A stretch of DNA of 64,000 nt from an uncultured Lewinella sp. Lineage in GTDB: Bacteria > Bacteroidota > Bacteroidia > Chitinophagales > Saprospiraceae. The first letter of the stretch is position 1. Each line of letters starts with the position of its first letter. The stretch is taken from NCBI GenBank assembly GCA_913057785.1, contig CAJXPD010000007.1:1-64000 (forward strand), written 5' to 3'. Positions 1 through 8,882 of this stretch are shown here, piece after piece. The translations under genes were made by a program, and so were the position numbers. The notes beneath the pieces were generated by a model. It had not been told where the DNA came from. It searched no databases and was given only the letters and a program-made list of their open reading frames with translations.

Positions 1-1
1 A

Positions 2-1159
2 AAGCGCATTGGAAGAAGAGTCGCAGCTCCGGCAGGGGCAAAGGTGATGGACATGCGTGGCAAAACCATCATCCCTGGCTTTGTGGACACGCATTCCCAC
101 TTTCGTCATCCCGTAAACTTGCACCGTGGACAATTCTGGCCGTACCTAACTAATTTAGCCTTCGGTGTCCTCACAACTAGGGATCCACAAACCTCTACTA
201 CCGATGTATTGACTTATGGGGACCTAGTCGAGACAGGACGGTTACTAGGGCCTAGAATTTACTCCACAGGTCCTGGGATATTCAGTAGCGAAATGATTAG
301 CAGTCAGGAGCATGCTCGTGATGTAATGCGTCGATATAGCACCTACTACAATACGAAAACCATCAAAATGTATGCTTCCGGAAATCGCCAGCAACGACAA
401 TGGTTGATCGTAGCGGCCAAAGAGCAAAGCATAATGCCTACCACAGAAGGGGGGCTGGATTTTAAAGCTAATTTGACACAGGTAATCGATGGATATCCTG
501 GGCATGAACATTCCTTCCCTATTTTCCCACTGTACCAGGATGTGATCGATCTAGTGGCTTTTTCTAGGACCGTATACACTCCTACCTTGCTGGTGGCCTA
601 CGGAGGGCCTTGGGCAGAAAACTACTACTACGCAACCGAGCGCCCACACGACAACCCAAAGCTGCTGCGCTTTATGCCACATGAAAATTTAGATATGCGT
701 ACCAGGAGAAGAAATGCAGGGTGGTTCATGGAAGAGGAACACGTATTCGAAGAACTCGCCCTCTTCACAAAAGACCTGGTAGAGGCGGGTGGAAGAGCTG
801 GAGTAGGCAGTCATGGTCAGCTGCAAGGGCTAGGTTATCACTGGGAGTTATGGGCCATGCAGTCTGGAGGCATGAGTGAACACGATGCTTTACGGACAGC
901 TACCATTCTGGGAGCGGAAGCCATTGGTTTAGATCAGGACTTAGGATCTTTGGAAGAAGGGAAATTGGCGGATTTGCTTGTTTTAGATCAGAACCCCTTA
1001 GACAACATTAGACATACCAACTCGATTCGTTATGTGATGAAGAATGGCCGACTGCTTGATGGAGATACGCTCGATGAAGTGTACCCCACGGTTACCAAAA
1101 GAGGCCGTTACTGGTGGCAGGATTATACGCCGGGAGATGTACCTGGAGTTAAGAAATAG
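2..1159 (+). CDS. Amidohydrolase family protein, C-terminal part (5' end outside the window)
   Basis: The reading frame is open back to base 2, so the gene enters from the left; the internal ATG at 44 is not a start. The visible part begins at the amidohydrolase metal site (VDTHSHF, the HxH ligand pair), followed by a later histidine in GHEHSFP and by GSHGQLQGLGYHWELW, then the usual C-terminal ending 'LGSLEEGKLADLLVLDQNPL'. That combination is typical of long (about 1,000 residue) secreted proteins with a TolB-like propeller before a metal-dependent hydrolase; the propeller is inferred because it lies outside the window. The usual Asp of a GxDSH motif is replaced (GVGSHG), as I recall for this subgroup. 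Substrate unknown; a cyclic amide or peptide derivative is possible. Confidence 0.8.
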   Translation, partial: KRIGRRVAAPAGAKVMDMRGKTIIPGFVDTHSHFRHPVNLHRGQFWPYLTNLAFGVLTTRDPQTSTTDVLTYGDLVETGRLLGPRIYSTGPGIFSSEMISSQEHARDVMRRYSTYYNTKTIKMYASGNRQQRQWLIVAAKEQSIMPTTEGGLDFKANLTQVIDGYPGHEHSFPIFPLYQDVIDLVAFSRTVYTPTLLVAYGGPWAENYYYATERPHDNPKLLRFMPHENLDMRTRRRNAGWFMEEEHVFEELALFTKDLVEAGGRAGVGSHGQLQGLGYHWELWAMQSGGMSEHDALRTATILGAEAIGLDQDLGSLEEGKLADLLVLDQNPLDNIRHTNSIRYVMKNGRLLDGDTLDEVYPTVTKRGRYWWQDYTPGDVPGVKK

Positions 1160-1259
1160 TAGGCTCTGGTTAGACCACATATTGGAAAATCAAGGTGGAT
1201 TATCGAAGTGTTTCTTCCTGATTCATCTTGATTTTCATGGTAGAAAGCCTCACTCAATT

Positions 1260-1286
1260 ACCTGATCAACAATACCTTGAGCAGGT
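1260..1286 (+). terminator. Possible terminator of the amidohydrolase gene
   Basis: Stem ACCTG-a-TCAA (1260-1269), loop 1270-1276, then TTGA-g-CAGGT (1277-1286). A run of seven T lies about 17 bases further on rather than directly after the stem, so this is weaker than a classical intrinsic terminator. Confidence 0.35.
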
Positions 1287-1459
1287 CAACTCCTAATTAG
1301 AGCTTTTTTTGTTTGTGGTAACCGCTGAAAACTGTCTTTGGGAAAACAGGATTCGCAGAGTACCTTTATAGCATATTGCCATGCAATACAAGACTTCACC
1401 TGTTTTCGTTCTCTCCTCAGTCTTATATAGTTGAGTTAGTCTCCTCTAATCCTCCGATA

Positions 1460-1467
1460 TAACTTTG
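1460..1467 (+). promoter_or_regulatory. Possible -7 promoter box (TAnnTTTG) for the gene at 1547
   Basis: TAACTTTG matches the Bacteroidota -7 consensus TAnnTTTG and lies 79 bases before the ATG. No well-spaced -33 TTG was found, so the call is tentative. Confidence 0.3.
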
Positions 1468-1546
1468 GAATGCTTATACTTGATTCCGGTTCAGACAGAG
1501 TTCCCTAGATTTTGCTATTAACTAACCCATCAATAAATATTTTCCA

Positions 1547-2269
1547 ATGAAGAAATGGACAATACTGTTCGCTTGTCTTTCCTTATTGATTACAGCAAGT
1601 GGCTTTAGAGCTGCACAGAAGATTTTGAAAGCCCAGCAGACCCCAGGTGCTTACAAAGTCATGGAGGTAGTAACGCTTTGGAAACTACTTAGCTACGATT
1701 ATCAACCCAATCGAGATACGGACGGAACCTGGCTTATGGAAGGATTCCGATCTAAATATGCCATGGCAAAAAAATATGTGTCTCCGGATATTTTGGCGGC
1801 AACTTATGGGACACCTGTCTTCTTGGAAGGCCCACATAAAGAAGATATGGATTTCAACAGTACGACCTCGTTCGGGCACTATAATCCGGCATTCATTTCA
1901 AAGGTAACTGCTGATGTTAAGACGGTGTTGGCCAATCCTTTTTTTAGAGGCCTGATCAAAGAGACTTATCCTAACTTTGAAGGTATGGCAAAGACGTACA
2001 AGAATGCTTACCTCTACATCAACGAAAAACCTAAGAGGCTAAAAGGAATCAGAAAAAGCTATTTGCGACAATTACGGCAAAAGAGCGGAACTACGGAAGG
2101 GTCTATGCAGGAGACCTTTAGAGCTTATGCGGACAGCCAGGATGAAGAATCTGATTGGTATGAAGCCGTTACCGCTCCATCCTTTTGGGTTAGAAGATCC
2201 ATCGATGGCACCGACAAGCAAATCTACGAGTTACTCAATCTGATTATTACTGAAATGGAAAAAGACTAA
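1547..2269 (+). CDS. Secreted protein of unknown function
   Basis: 240 residues starting with a Sec signal peptide (MKKWTILFACLSLLITASG). I do not recognise a family. The mature part is hydrophilic, with aromatic-rich segments such as YGTPVFLEG and a C-terminal FWVRRSIDGTDKQIYELL, which resembles short conserved tails of other secreted Bacteroidota proteins. The start at 1547 is chosen because the signal peptide begins there. It stands alone: the next gene converges on it from the other strand 23 bp away. A periplasmic or outer-surface location is inferred from the signal peptide only. Confidence 0.7.
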   Translation: MKKWTILFACLSLLITASGFRAAQKILKAQQTPGAYKVMEVVTLWKLLSYDYQPNRDTDGTWLMEGFRSKYAMAKKYVSPDILAATYGTPVFLEGPHKEDMDFNSTTSFGHYNPAFISKVTADVKTVLANPFFRGLIKETYPNFEGMAKTYKNAYLYINEKPKRLKGIRKSYLRQLRQKSGTTEGSMQETFRAYADSQDEESDWYEAVTAPSFWVRRSIDGTDKQIYELLNLIITEMEKD

Positions 2270-2292
2270 GCATAATGCTCCTCGAATGGCTT

Positions 2293-3201
2293 CTATATTT
2301 TACTAGAATACTCAAAGAAGCCAATCTTTTCCAACTCGGCTTTTAAAGCTGTAACCATCGACTCGGTAGGAGAGTGGACTGGCGGGCTAAACCAGCCGCA
2401 GTCCACTCCAATTATTTTCATGAAGGCCTTGCCGGCACCGATACCTCCGTATTTCTGTAGTAGTTGAACTACCTGCACCGATTTATATTGGAGTGCTTCT
2501 GCTTTTTCAAAATCTCCTCCTTGAAAGGCGCCAATAAGTTCATTATATAAAGGCGCAACATAATTGTAAGTACTTCCTACAGCACCTTCACCGCCAATTA
2601 CTAAACTAGATAATAATGCCTCATCAGTACCCCACAATATACTGTACTTGGCCTCGCTATAGCGCCTACAGGCGTGAAACTCCATGATATTGGAATGAGT
2701 ATACTTAATGCCAGCTAAGGTCGGTATTTTTTTCTCTCCTAACCGGAGAAATTCTAGCATAGAAAAATGGCCACCGGTCAATGCGGGTATGTGGTAATAG
2801 TAGAAGGGTAGGGAAGGGGCACTATCGGCGATCAGTGCGCAAAAATCCACCAAGTCCGATAAATTACCAGGCTTTAGAAAGTAAGGACATAAAATGGCTA
2901 TGCCATCCATATTGCTTTCTTCTGCTAAAGCTGCAAGCTCCTGCATTTCTTTTATACTCGTACCACCTACCATGAAGATCGCATCGAGGGTTCCTTTAAC
3001 TGCTCCCCAACGCTCCATAACGAGTTCTTTCTCTCGTCTAGATAAAGAGGCACCTTCACCAGTAGTACCGCAAACGAAGGCACCATTCACTCCATTATTA
3101 CTGTATAATTTGGCTAGTTGATCAATCTGTCCGAGTGCTAGGGCTCCTTGATTGTCAAAAGGCGTAAAAGGAGCAGCAATTAGTCCGGTCAGTTTCTTCA
3201 T
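2293..3201 (-). CDS. nanA: N-acetylneuraminate lyase (sialic acid aldolase)
   Basis: 302 residues, the normal length of the DapA/NAL (class I aldolase) family. GTTGE (45-49) is the carboxylate-binding loop, Tyr136 in YHIPALTG is the catalytic tyrosine and Lys166 in GIKYTH is the Schiff-base lysine. The IPALTG segment after the tyrosine is characteristic of sialic acid lyases rather than dihydrodipicolinate synthases. The enzyme would split N-acetylneuraminate into pyruvate and N-acetylmannosamine in the cytoplasm. Its ATG overlaps the stop codon of the upstream transporter gene by four bases (ATGA), so the two are translationally coupled. The partner, a mutarotase-symporter fusion, supports the sialic-acid assignment. 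ManNAc kinase/epimerase genes are not in the window. Confidence 0.85.
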   Translation of the reverse strand: MKKLTGLIAAPFTPFDNQGALALGQIDQLAKLYSNNGVNGAFVCGTTGEGASLSRREKELVMERWGAVKGTLDAIFMVGGTSIKEMQELAALAEESNMDGIAILCPYFLKPGNLSDLVDFCALIADSAPSLPFYYYHIPALTGGHFSMLEFLRLGEKKIPTLAGIKYTHSNIMEFHACRRYSEAKYSILWGTDEALLSSLVIGGEGAVGSTYNYVAPLYNELIGAFQGGDFEKAEALQYKSVQVVQLLQKYGGIGAGKAFMKIIGVDCGWFSPPVHSPTESMVTALKAELEKIGFFEYSSKI

Positions 3202-5834
3202 TCTTTGACTTGTTTAAGTGAGTTATAAGTGTATTTAATGGCTGTAGAGCTATTCTGCTTAAAGCCTAAGCTCAGTAGACTTCCCAGGATAAAACTGGTG
3301 CTGAGCCCGGTGAAGGCATAGAGGAGTAGATGAGTGGAGGTAAATTCCTTTATATAGTACTGCAGTAGACCACTTAGCAATAATCCCAATAAAGCACCAG
3401 ATGCATTGGCTTTCGGGTTAAATATTCCCAGTAGAAACACACCGCCTAAGCCTCCGGCGAACAAGCCAACGATCAGGTTAAATTGATCCCAGAGCGAGGA
3501 AATTCCCCAGGTAGCCATCATCAATGCAAGGCCAGTTCCGACTACACCAATTATTACAGTGAATATTTTCGCTAGTCTTAGATAAAAAGCCTCTGATTTA
3601 TCCGCTTTGTACAAGCGATAGAAATCTGTGGTCAAGACAGTAGATACCGAATTCATACTGCTATCTAAGCTAGACATAGAAGCCGCAAAAATAGCCGCAA
3701 TTAAAAGACCAGAAATACCCTGCGGTAGGCTCCTGATGATAAACCATGGAAAGACCGCATCGGTCTTCTCTAATGTCGGATTCAATAATTCTGGTTCTGC
3801 ATGGTAATACACAAATAGGAGCGTCCCTAAAGTGAAGAATATCAGGCTCGATGGAAGTGCCATCCAAGCGCCAATTCGTATGCTTTTGGCAGCGCTTTGC
3901 TCGTCTGCAGTAGTTAGATATCTCTGAATAACCGTCTGGTCACTGCCGTATGAAATCAAGTTCGTAGCCAATCCTCCGATTATGACCACCCAAAATGTTG
4001 GTTCTGAAAAGCTCCAATTGAAGTCAAAGATTTTGGTTTTATCGAAATCGCTTATCGTCGTCTGTATCGTTTCCATGTCCATATGAAAGTAGAGAATGAA
4101 CAGAGAAAGTAGCGCTCCACCTAGCAAAACAATCACCTGCAGTACATCTGTCCAGATAACTGCTTCAATTCCACCTAGCACCGTATACAGAATACTCAAT
4201 AACCCCATAGATAGAATACACAATTCCACATCAATCCCAGTCACCACAGAAAGTGCTAGAGAGGGGAGGAGCAATACTATTCCTAGCCGGCCAAGCTGTA
4301 GAAAAATATACATCAGGCTACCGGTCCATCTGGTCCATCGATTGAACCGAAGCTCTAGATATTCATAGGCGGTGGTTAGATTGAAGCGTCTATAAAACGG
4401 AAGGAAATATCGGATAACTAATGGCGCGACCATAATGATGGTCATCATCAAAAAGAAGTAGAGCCAATCTGTGGCAAAGGTTTTGGCAGGGATCGCCATA
4501 AAGGTGATGGCACTCAGCTGCGTCCCAAATATACTGAGGCCAGCAGCCCAGGAGGGTATGCGTTGTCCTCCCTTAAAAAAATCTGCAGTTGAATGTTGTT
4601 TTCTGGAGAATCGAATGCCGATTCCAACAAGCATAGCCAAATACAGTCCTAGAATCCAATAGTTCAAGTAGCCAAATTCTCTTTGCTGTTCTATGGTGAG
4701 CACTTGAATGGCATCTGTGCGAATACAGGGAGAAATTTCCCCGGAAGCCAAAATAAGCTGATTATTCCATTTAACGGCTTGGGCGGTGACTGGTGGAGTA
4801 TCAGGAATGTCCCCCAATTTGGTCCAAGTCTGTGTGATCGTATGAAAAGACCAAATGGTGGAACTAAAGCCTGGATGGAACTTCATGAGGGAATCTCTCT
4901 GCAAACTAACGAAGCTTGAAGAAGAATCTCTATTCAGCCTGGCATTCAATTGCTCAATCCGGTTAAATATCGGGCCGCCATCACCTCCAATCAGTAGAAT
5001 ATGATTAGCACCAATGGTCACTCCAGTACCTGCCGCGCTGGGAAAATCTGAGTCGCTTACAGATTTGATCGAAGCCCATTCTCCCTTCCTAGGGTTATAT
5101 ACCCAGCTATCTGATAGAAAAGTAGTTGTATCTACTTCCTCTGCTTTATACCTGCCCTTAAAGAGATAGAAACAATTTGTTTCTCCATTATTCTGCACTA
5201 ATCCCACGGCGTGAGTTCTGGGAGATCCAGGCCAAGGCTGGAGCTCTTGCCAACCATTTGCTAAATCATCTATGTTTAATCTAGCGAAGATCTTTTTGCC
5301 GGTTTCTAGATTTGTTCCGGCAATGTATATCGTACGGCCTAAAATATCTCCACTTAGATTGGCTAGGGGTTGAGGCAAAGAGGGGAGCGTTTCCTTCAAT
5401 AATTCATGCGTCTCTTTATTCCATTTGAGCAAAAATGCTTCATCGGTTGATTCTCCGTATCGCTCACCACCTAAGCAAAGTAGTCCTTCGTCAGTACTAA
5501 CGGATAATCCATAAGCAATTGGCGAATCGAGTAGAAACAAATTGTTTCCGATCCATTTATTCGACTGTATATCAAACAGATACGTCTGCTTATGGTAGGC
5601 CTTTTGGCCGCCGTCCCAGGCGGGACCTTCTGGGAAATTCGCGCCTCCTGCTACAATGAGCATACCATCATGAATACCGGTAAAGGCACCAGCTAAGCCA
5701 GGTTGAATCGTTTCAGATGGAGGAGCAGGTAAGGCTGGCCAGGTTGACCAATGTAGCTCCAAGGGTAGGGGAGTTGCCCATGAAAGTATAGGCATGAGCA
5801 GGACGCAAAGCGAAACGAGTCTAAAGCGGTTCAT
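3198..5834 (-). CDS. Fusion of kelch-type N-acetylneuraminate mutarotase and sodium:solute symporter
   Basis: 878 residues from the ATG at 5834, which opens a good signal peptide (MNRFRLVSLCVLLMPILSWA); a frame extending to 5891 would need a TTG start and puts charged residues before it. Residues about 25-370 are a kelch beta-propeller of the cyclically permuted mutarotase (NanM-like) type with repeated GG-containing blades. From about residue 385 the protein is a sodium:solute symporter (SSF) with a dozen or more membrane helices, including GGQRIPSWAAGLSIFGTQLSA. Logic: the periplasmic domain would equilibrate sialic acid anomers and the membrane domain import the product with sodium, feeding the lyase. 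Known NanM and SSF proteins are usually separate. Two copies of a 15-bp palindrome sit inside the kelch-coding part (5169 and 5534). Confidence 0.85.
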   Translation of the reverse strand: MNRFRLVSLCVLLMPILSWATPLPLELHWSTWPALPAPPSETIQPGLAGAFTGIHDGMLIVAGGANFPEGPAWDGGQKAYHKQTYLFDIQSNKWIGNNLFLLDSPIAYGLSVSTDEGLLCLGGERYGESTDEAFLLKWNKETHELLKETLPSLPQPLANLSGDILGRTIYIAGTNLETGKKIFARLNIDDLANGWQELQPWPGSPRTHAVGLVQNNGETNCFYLFKGRYKAEEVDTTTFLSDSWVYNPRKGEWASIKSVSDSDFPSAAGTGVTIGANHILLIGGDGGPIFNRIEQLNARLNRDSSSSFVSLQRDSLMKFHPGFSSTIWSFHTITQTWTKLGDIPDTPPVTAQAVKWNNQLILASGEISPCIRTDAIQVLTIEQQREFGYLNYWILGLYLAMLVGIGIRFSRKQHSTADFFKGGQRIPSWAAGLSIFGTQLSAITFMAIPAKTFATDWLYFFLMMTIIMVAPLVIRYFLPFYRRFNLTTAYEYLELRFNRWTRWTGSLMYIFLQLGRLGIVLLLPSLALSVVTGIDVELCILSMGLLSILYTVLGGIEAVIWTDVLQVIVLLGGALLSLFILYFHMDMETIQTTISDFDKTKIFDFNWSFSEPTFWVVIIGGLATNLISYGSDQTVIQRYLTTADEQSAAKSIRIGAWMALPSSLIFFTLGTLLFVYYHAEPELLNPTLEKTDAVFPWFIIRSLPQGISGLLIAAIFAASMSSLDSSMNSVSTVLTTDFYRLYKADKSEAFYLRLAKIFTVIIGVVGTGLALMMATWGISSLWDQFNLIVGLFAGGLGGVFLLGIFNPKANASGALLGLLLSGLLQYYIKEFTSTHLLLYAFTGLSTSFILGSLLSLGFKQNSSTAIKYTYNSLKQVKE
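5169..5183. promoter_or_regulatory. Palindrome GAAACAA-T-TTGTTTC, copy 1 (inside kelch-coding DNA)
   Basis: Perfect 7-bp arms around one base. The same palindrome occurs at 5534-5548 and 6284-6298. Here it encodes Glu-Thr-Asn-Cys-Phe, a different reading frame from copy 2, so shared protein sequence does not explain it. A repressor operator is the most natural guess. Confidence 0.45.
5534..5548. promoter_or_regulatory. Palindrome GAAACAA-A-TTGTTTC, copy 2 (inside kelch-coding DNA)
   Basis: Same 15-bp dyad as at 5169 and 6284, read here through Asn-Asn-Leu-Phe in another codon frame. It lies 286 bp inside the fusion gene, a position used by some downstream auxiliary operators. Confidence 0.45.
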
Positions 5835-6283
5835 AATTTTGTTGAGGATTTCCGTTCCAATAAAGGTGGGTAAATTATTCTCAATTTTCAATTCTCAGGG
5901 AGAGGGATGTATTTCCTAAAACATCTACTTAACATAATATAAATTATGAGGCAATTATATAAAAAGGACTTATTGAGCAGCGCATCGTGCAAAACTATTT
6001 CATCTGCATATAACTTCTCTAGAAAGATTTGAATCAATACAACGACTGGAATAATTTCTTCAGCTTTATTGTCGGCAAGTCATGCTTGAACTTTTATGAG
6101 AAAATCTCAGGCTACTAATTTCTTATCAAGCCTACGCTACGATACTATGTCAAGCATTACTTATACAAATTCTAAAGGTGCCTGGCTGTCCATAGCGCCG
6201 AAATAAACCGAATCGTAGCACAGAAATGCGGCCCAGCAGAAATAATTTATAACTCCCCTACTCTATGTGGCCCTTACAGTAAA

Positions 6284-6298
6284 GAAACAAATTGTTTC
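6284..6298. promoter_or_regulatory. Palindrome GAAACAA-A-TTGTTTC, copy 3 (intergenic)
   Basis: Third copy of the dyad found at 5169 and 5534, about 450 bp upstream of the sialic-acid operon and 238 bp before the barrel gene. A second, longer dyad follows at 6302-6326, centre to centre 23 bp, about two helical turns. Confidence 0.45.
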
Positions 6299-6301
6299 CA
6301 T

Positions 6302-6326
6302 TAAACAACTGAATATCAGTTGTTTA
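6302..6326. promoter_or_regulatory. 11-bp inverted repeat, possible operator
   Basis: TAAACAACTGA (6302-6312), spacer ATA, then TCAGTTGTTTA (6316-6326), a perfect dyad without a following T-run. Its outer AAACAA/TTGTTT half-sites resemble those of the neighbouring 15-bp palindrome, so the two may bind the same regulator. Confidence 0.4.
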
Positions 6327-6535
6327 TAAACAATATAAGCAATGGTAGTCAATGCAATATCATCGTAAATATAGCCACATTGAATTCGTTTTCACAACAA
6401 AACTAGCAGCAGTTGCAGAAAGTTATCCGTTCTAGATGGTAGTGAAAGAATGGAGGACCACTACCCTATTTTAGACTTAGATTCACAACCTCCATTGCAT
6501 CCATAAAATTGATTTTATAATCTCCACGAAAATAA

Positions 6536-7036
6536 ATGAACGAAGAGATGAAAATTCGGCTGTGCGCTCTGGTCTTTTTTTGCTTGTATTATATGGCTCC
6601 TAGTTTTACGCAGGTTGAGCATTCAAGTAAAAAACAAGCGATCTACGCCAATCTTGGCTCGGTTATTTTTGAAAATCAATTGTCGATAAATTTTGAACGA
6701 CTTCTTTTTGAATCCGGACCTAGGCTAGAAACTCGCCTTAAGCTTAATGCAGGTACTTATCTCAGCAATAACTACGATTACGAGCTTTCCGCAGAAATAT
6801 ACTCTAACTATTTGAGTGCCTCCATTCTACAACTCATCCCCTTGGGAAAAGTACAATTTGAATTAAACATAGGATTAGCCAGAACTCAATTTAGTACGCT
6901 TGAGGACACACAGAGTCGAAGCAAATTTAGCGCATACTCCTTAGCGGGTTTACGCTACGCTAAAGATCATCTGCTCGTCCGCTTAGGCTTTGGCAATTTT
7001 GAGTTATTTCATCTAGGTGTGGGATATCAATTCTAG
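6536..7036 (+). CDS. Small outer-membrane beta-barrel-like protein
   Basis: 166 residues. An N-terminal signal peptide (MKIRLCALVFFCLYYMAPSFTQ) begins at the second ATG, 6548, which may be the true start; the ATG at 6536 adds four residues. The rest consists of alternating hydrophobic/polar strands with many Tyr and Phe and ends in an aromatic residue (LGVGYQF), the usual signature of an outer-membrane barrel. At this length it would have about eight strands. No family was recognised. Its stop lies 7 bp from the end of the converging sulfatase gene. Function unknown. Confidence 0.6.
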   Translation: MNEEMKIRLCALVFFCLYYMAPSFTQVEHSSKKQAIYANLGSVIFENQLSINFERLLFESGPRLETRLKLNAGTYLSNNYDYELSAEIYSNYLSASILQLIPLGKVQFELNIGLARTQFSTLEDTQSRSKFSAYSLAGLRYAKDHLLVRLGFGNFELFHLGVGYQF

Positions 7037-7043
7037 ATCGAAA

Positions 7044-8747
7044 TCATTGCGCATAGGTAACAATCGAACTTGCTTTATATCCAATTCTATCTGCAATAAA
7101 TTCAACCTGCTGGTTCCCAGGCACGCTGATGGGTTTGGTATATACTTGCCACGACCCTGCTCCTTTGTTCTCGTCTGCATTTGCAATGAATCGATATGCT
7201 AAGCTCGCCCCTTCTGTAGCACAAGAAAGTGACAGCCGCCCGTCGTTCATCTCAGCGGTTGGGCTGTTCACCACTGGAGCCTTCTGACCTGGCCAAAGCT
7301 TTTCTATCAATTCCGGTTCTGGCATAAGTCCGGTATCTTCAAAAGAATTCACCCAACGATCGCATTCGGCACTCAGCTCTGCCAAAATCTCTTTATAGGC
7401 TGGATCCTGGGCAAGGTCTTTGATTTCATGTGGATCCGATTGTGTATCAAACAACTCTTCCTTTGGCTTTTTATCCCGAAACCATTGGGCTTGGATTTCA
7501 GTAATTTCTCCTGACTCCTTTAATCTATGCAGTTCTTGCATGATTGCCATTTGCTCCCTATACGCCACGGGTAAGAACATCGATTTTTCCGGTTGGTAAT
7601 ATCTAATATATTTGTAGCGCTTATCTCTAATAGCTCGATTGGTATCGTACTGGGCATCAAATCGATCTGCCGCTGCCCTGATGTATTTACGTTTTTCCTT
7701 CGTCGCCTGCGGTCCCAAAAAGGCTAGGCCATCCAAAGGATACGCTGATTCAGCTCCTGTTAAAGAGAATGTGGTTGGAGCCAAATCGATGAAACTCAAC
7801 AGATCATCATTCCTTGTTTGGGCCATCTGCTTACCTGGGAATCGAATGATCAACGGAACCCTAAGACCAGAATCATACAGCAATCGCTTATGGCGAGGTA
7901 AAGGTCCTCCATGATCCGTATACCAAAATATGATTGTGCTGTCCAATAGACCATCCTCTTCCAGTTCCTTGAGCACCTCTCCTACCTGAAAGTCCATTTC
8001 TCGAATATTGGAATACATTCTACGCACATCTTTCACGCCAACCTCTGTATCCGGTAGATAAGGAGGGATCGGAACTTGTAGCTCAGGATCAACCCAGAGT
8101 GAGTCCTCTGCCTTTCGCCAGATGCGTGACTCGTGCGTCACTTCAAAATTAAAAACAGCGAAAAAAGGCTGATTGGGATCACGATTTCTCCAATGAGCTT
8201 GTCGACCACTTTCATCCCAAGCCGAGACAGTAGGTCTGAATTGATAATCCATTTTAGCATTGTTGGTGCAGTAGTAACCCGCTCCCCGCAAAACCTCACT
8301 CATCATCTTAACGCCAACTGGTGGGACGGCTTCGTAAAAGCTAATACCCTCCGGCATAAATCGAGAGCGTTTTGCCGCCTCTTCATCAGAAATATTCGCA
8401 TACCAAGGACCAGTCCTCATGTGATTAGCCCCTATATGAGTCGGATACATTCCGGTGGAAATTGCTGCTCGACTCGGAGCACATACGGGTGAAGGAGAAA
8501 AAAAATTGTCATAACATATCCCCTCTGCTGCTAGTCTACTGATGTTAGGTGTTTGGATGGTGCTATCGCCAAATGAGGGGATAAAAGGGCTCAAGTCTTC
8601 CGCTACTAGCCACAGAATATTTGGTCGTTCTGGCAAGGATAATTCGGCTTCCACTTCTGTATTCTCCCCTATTTTCTCTGGCTTACAGCCAAAAAGCAAC
8701 AGGAAGGCGGAGAAGCATAACAAGTACTTATACGTTGATGCTGGCAT
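7044..8747 (-). CDS. Lipoprotein sulfatase with C-terminal chitobiase-like domain
   Basis: 567 residues from the ATG at 8747; a longer frame would need a TTG start at 8774. The N-terminus is a lipoprotein signal with lipobox LLFGC (Cys21). The type I sulfatase signature CAPSR occurs at 89-93; Cys89 would be converted to formylglycine. Metal-site segments AEDLSPF (49-55) and YTDHGGP are present. The last ~60 residues (YRFIANADEN..., IADRIGYKAS) look like the chitobiase/beta-hexosaminidase C-terminal beta domain often fused to such hydrolases. It would remove sulfate from glycans at the periplasm or cell surface; the relatives I recall include sulfatases of glycosaminoglycans, but the substrate cannot be read here. 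The maturase is not in the window. Confidence 0.85.
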   Translation of the reverse strand: MPASTYKYLLCFSAFLLLFGCKPEKIGENTEVEAELSLPERPNILWLVAEDLSPFIPSFGDSTIQTPNISRLAAEGICYDNFFSPSPVCAPSRAAISTGMYPTHIGANHMRTGPWYANISDEEAAKRSRFMPEGISFYEAVPPVGVKMMSEVLRGAGYYCTNNAKMDYQFRPTVSAWDESGRQAHWRNRDPNQPFFAVFNFEVTHESRIWRKAEDSLWVDPELQVPIPPYLPDTEVGVKDVRRMYSNIREMDFQVGEVLKELEEDGLLDSTIIFWYTDHGGPLPRHKRLLYDSGLRVPLIIRFPGKQMAQTRNDDLLSFIDLAPTTFSLTGAESAYPLDGLAFLGPQATKEKRKYIRAAADRFDAQYDTNRAIRDKRYKYIRYYQPEKSMFLPVAYREQMAIMQELHRLKESGEITEIQAQWFRDKKPKEELFDTQSDPHEIKDLAQDPAYKEILAELSAECDRWVNSFEDTGLMPEPELIEKLWPGQKAPVVNSPTAEMNDGRLSLSCATEGASLAYRFIANADENKGAGSWQVYTKPISVPGNQQVEFIADRIGYKASSIVTYAQ

Positions 8748-8849
8748 TTCGTTGATTTTGCGTTTTTGATTCAAAGATTAAAGATAAACATTGTTGTTGT
8801 TTGACTGTGCTGCTAATCCCCTTTCGAATGCCACAAACCAAATTGGGAC

Positions 8850-8881
8850 TTGACTTTATCTTAAAAAATCCTTTACATTTG
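8850..8881 (+). promoter_or_regulatory. Promoter of the first padR-permease unit
   Basis: TTG at 8850-8852, a 21-bp spacer, then TACATTTG at 8874-8881, a good match to the Bacteroidota TTTG/TAnnTTTG promoter. The ATG is 21 bp further on and a dyad operator follows immediately. The second padR gene has the identical TACATTTG box. Confidence 0.55.
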
Positions 8882-8882
8882 C

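Larger units (their letters stand above)
1160..1546. other. Intergenic region, 387 bp
   Basis: No reading frame is supported here. It holds a possible terminator for the amidohydrolase (1260-1286 with a T-run at 1304-1310) and a promoter-like box for the next gene (TAACTTTG at 1460-1467). Nothing else was recognised. Confidence 0.5.
5835..6535. other. Divergent intergenic region, 701 bp, with palindromes
   Basis: No reading frame is supported. The region separates the sialic-acid operon (leftward) from the small barrel gene (rightward). It holds palindromes at 6284-6298 and 6302-6326 and, around 6100-6250, a stretch resembling a decayed copy of the fold-back element at 15571-15732. It is clearly AT-rich. 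Confidence 0.5.
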
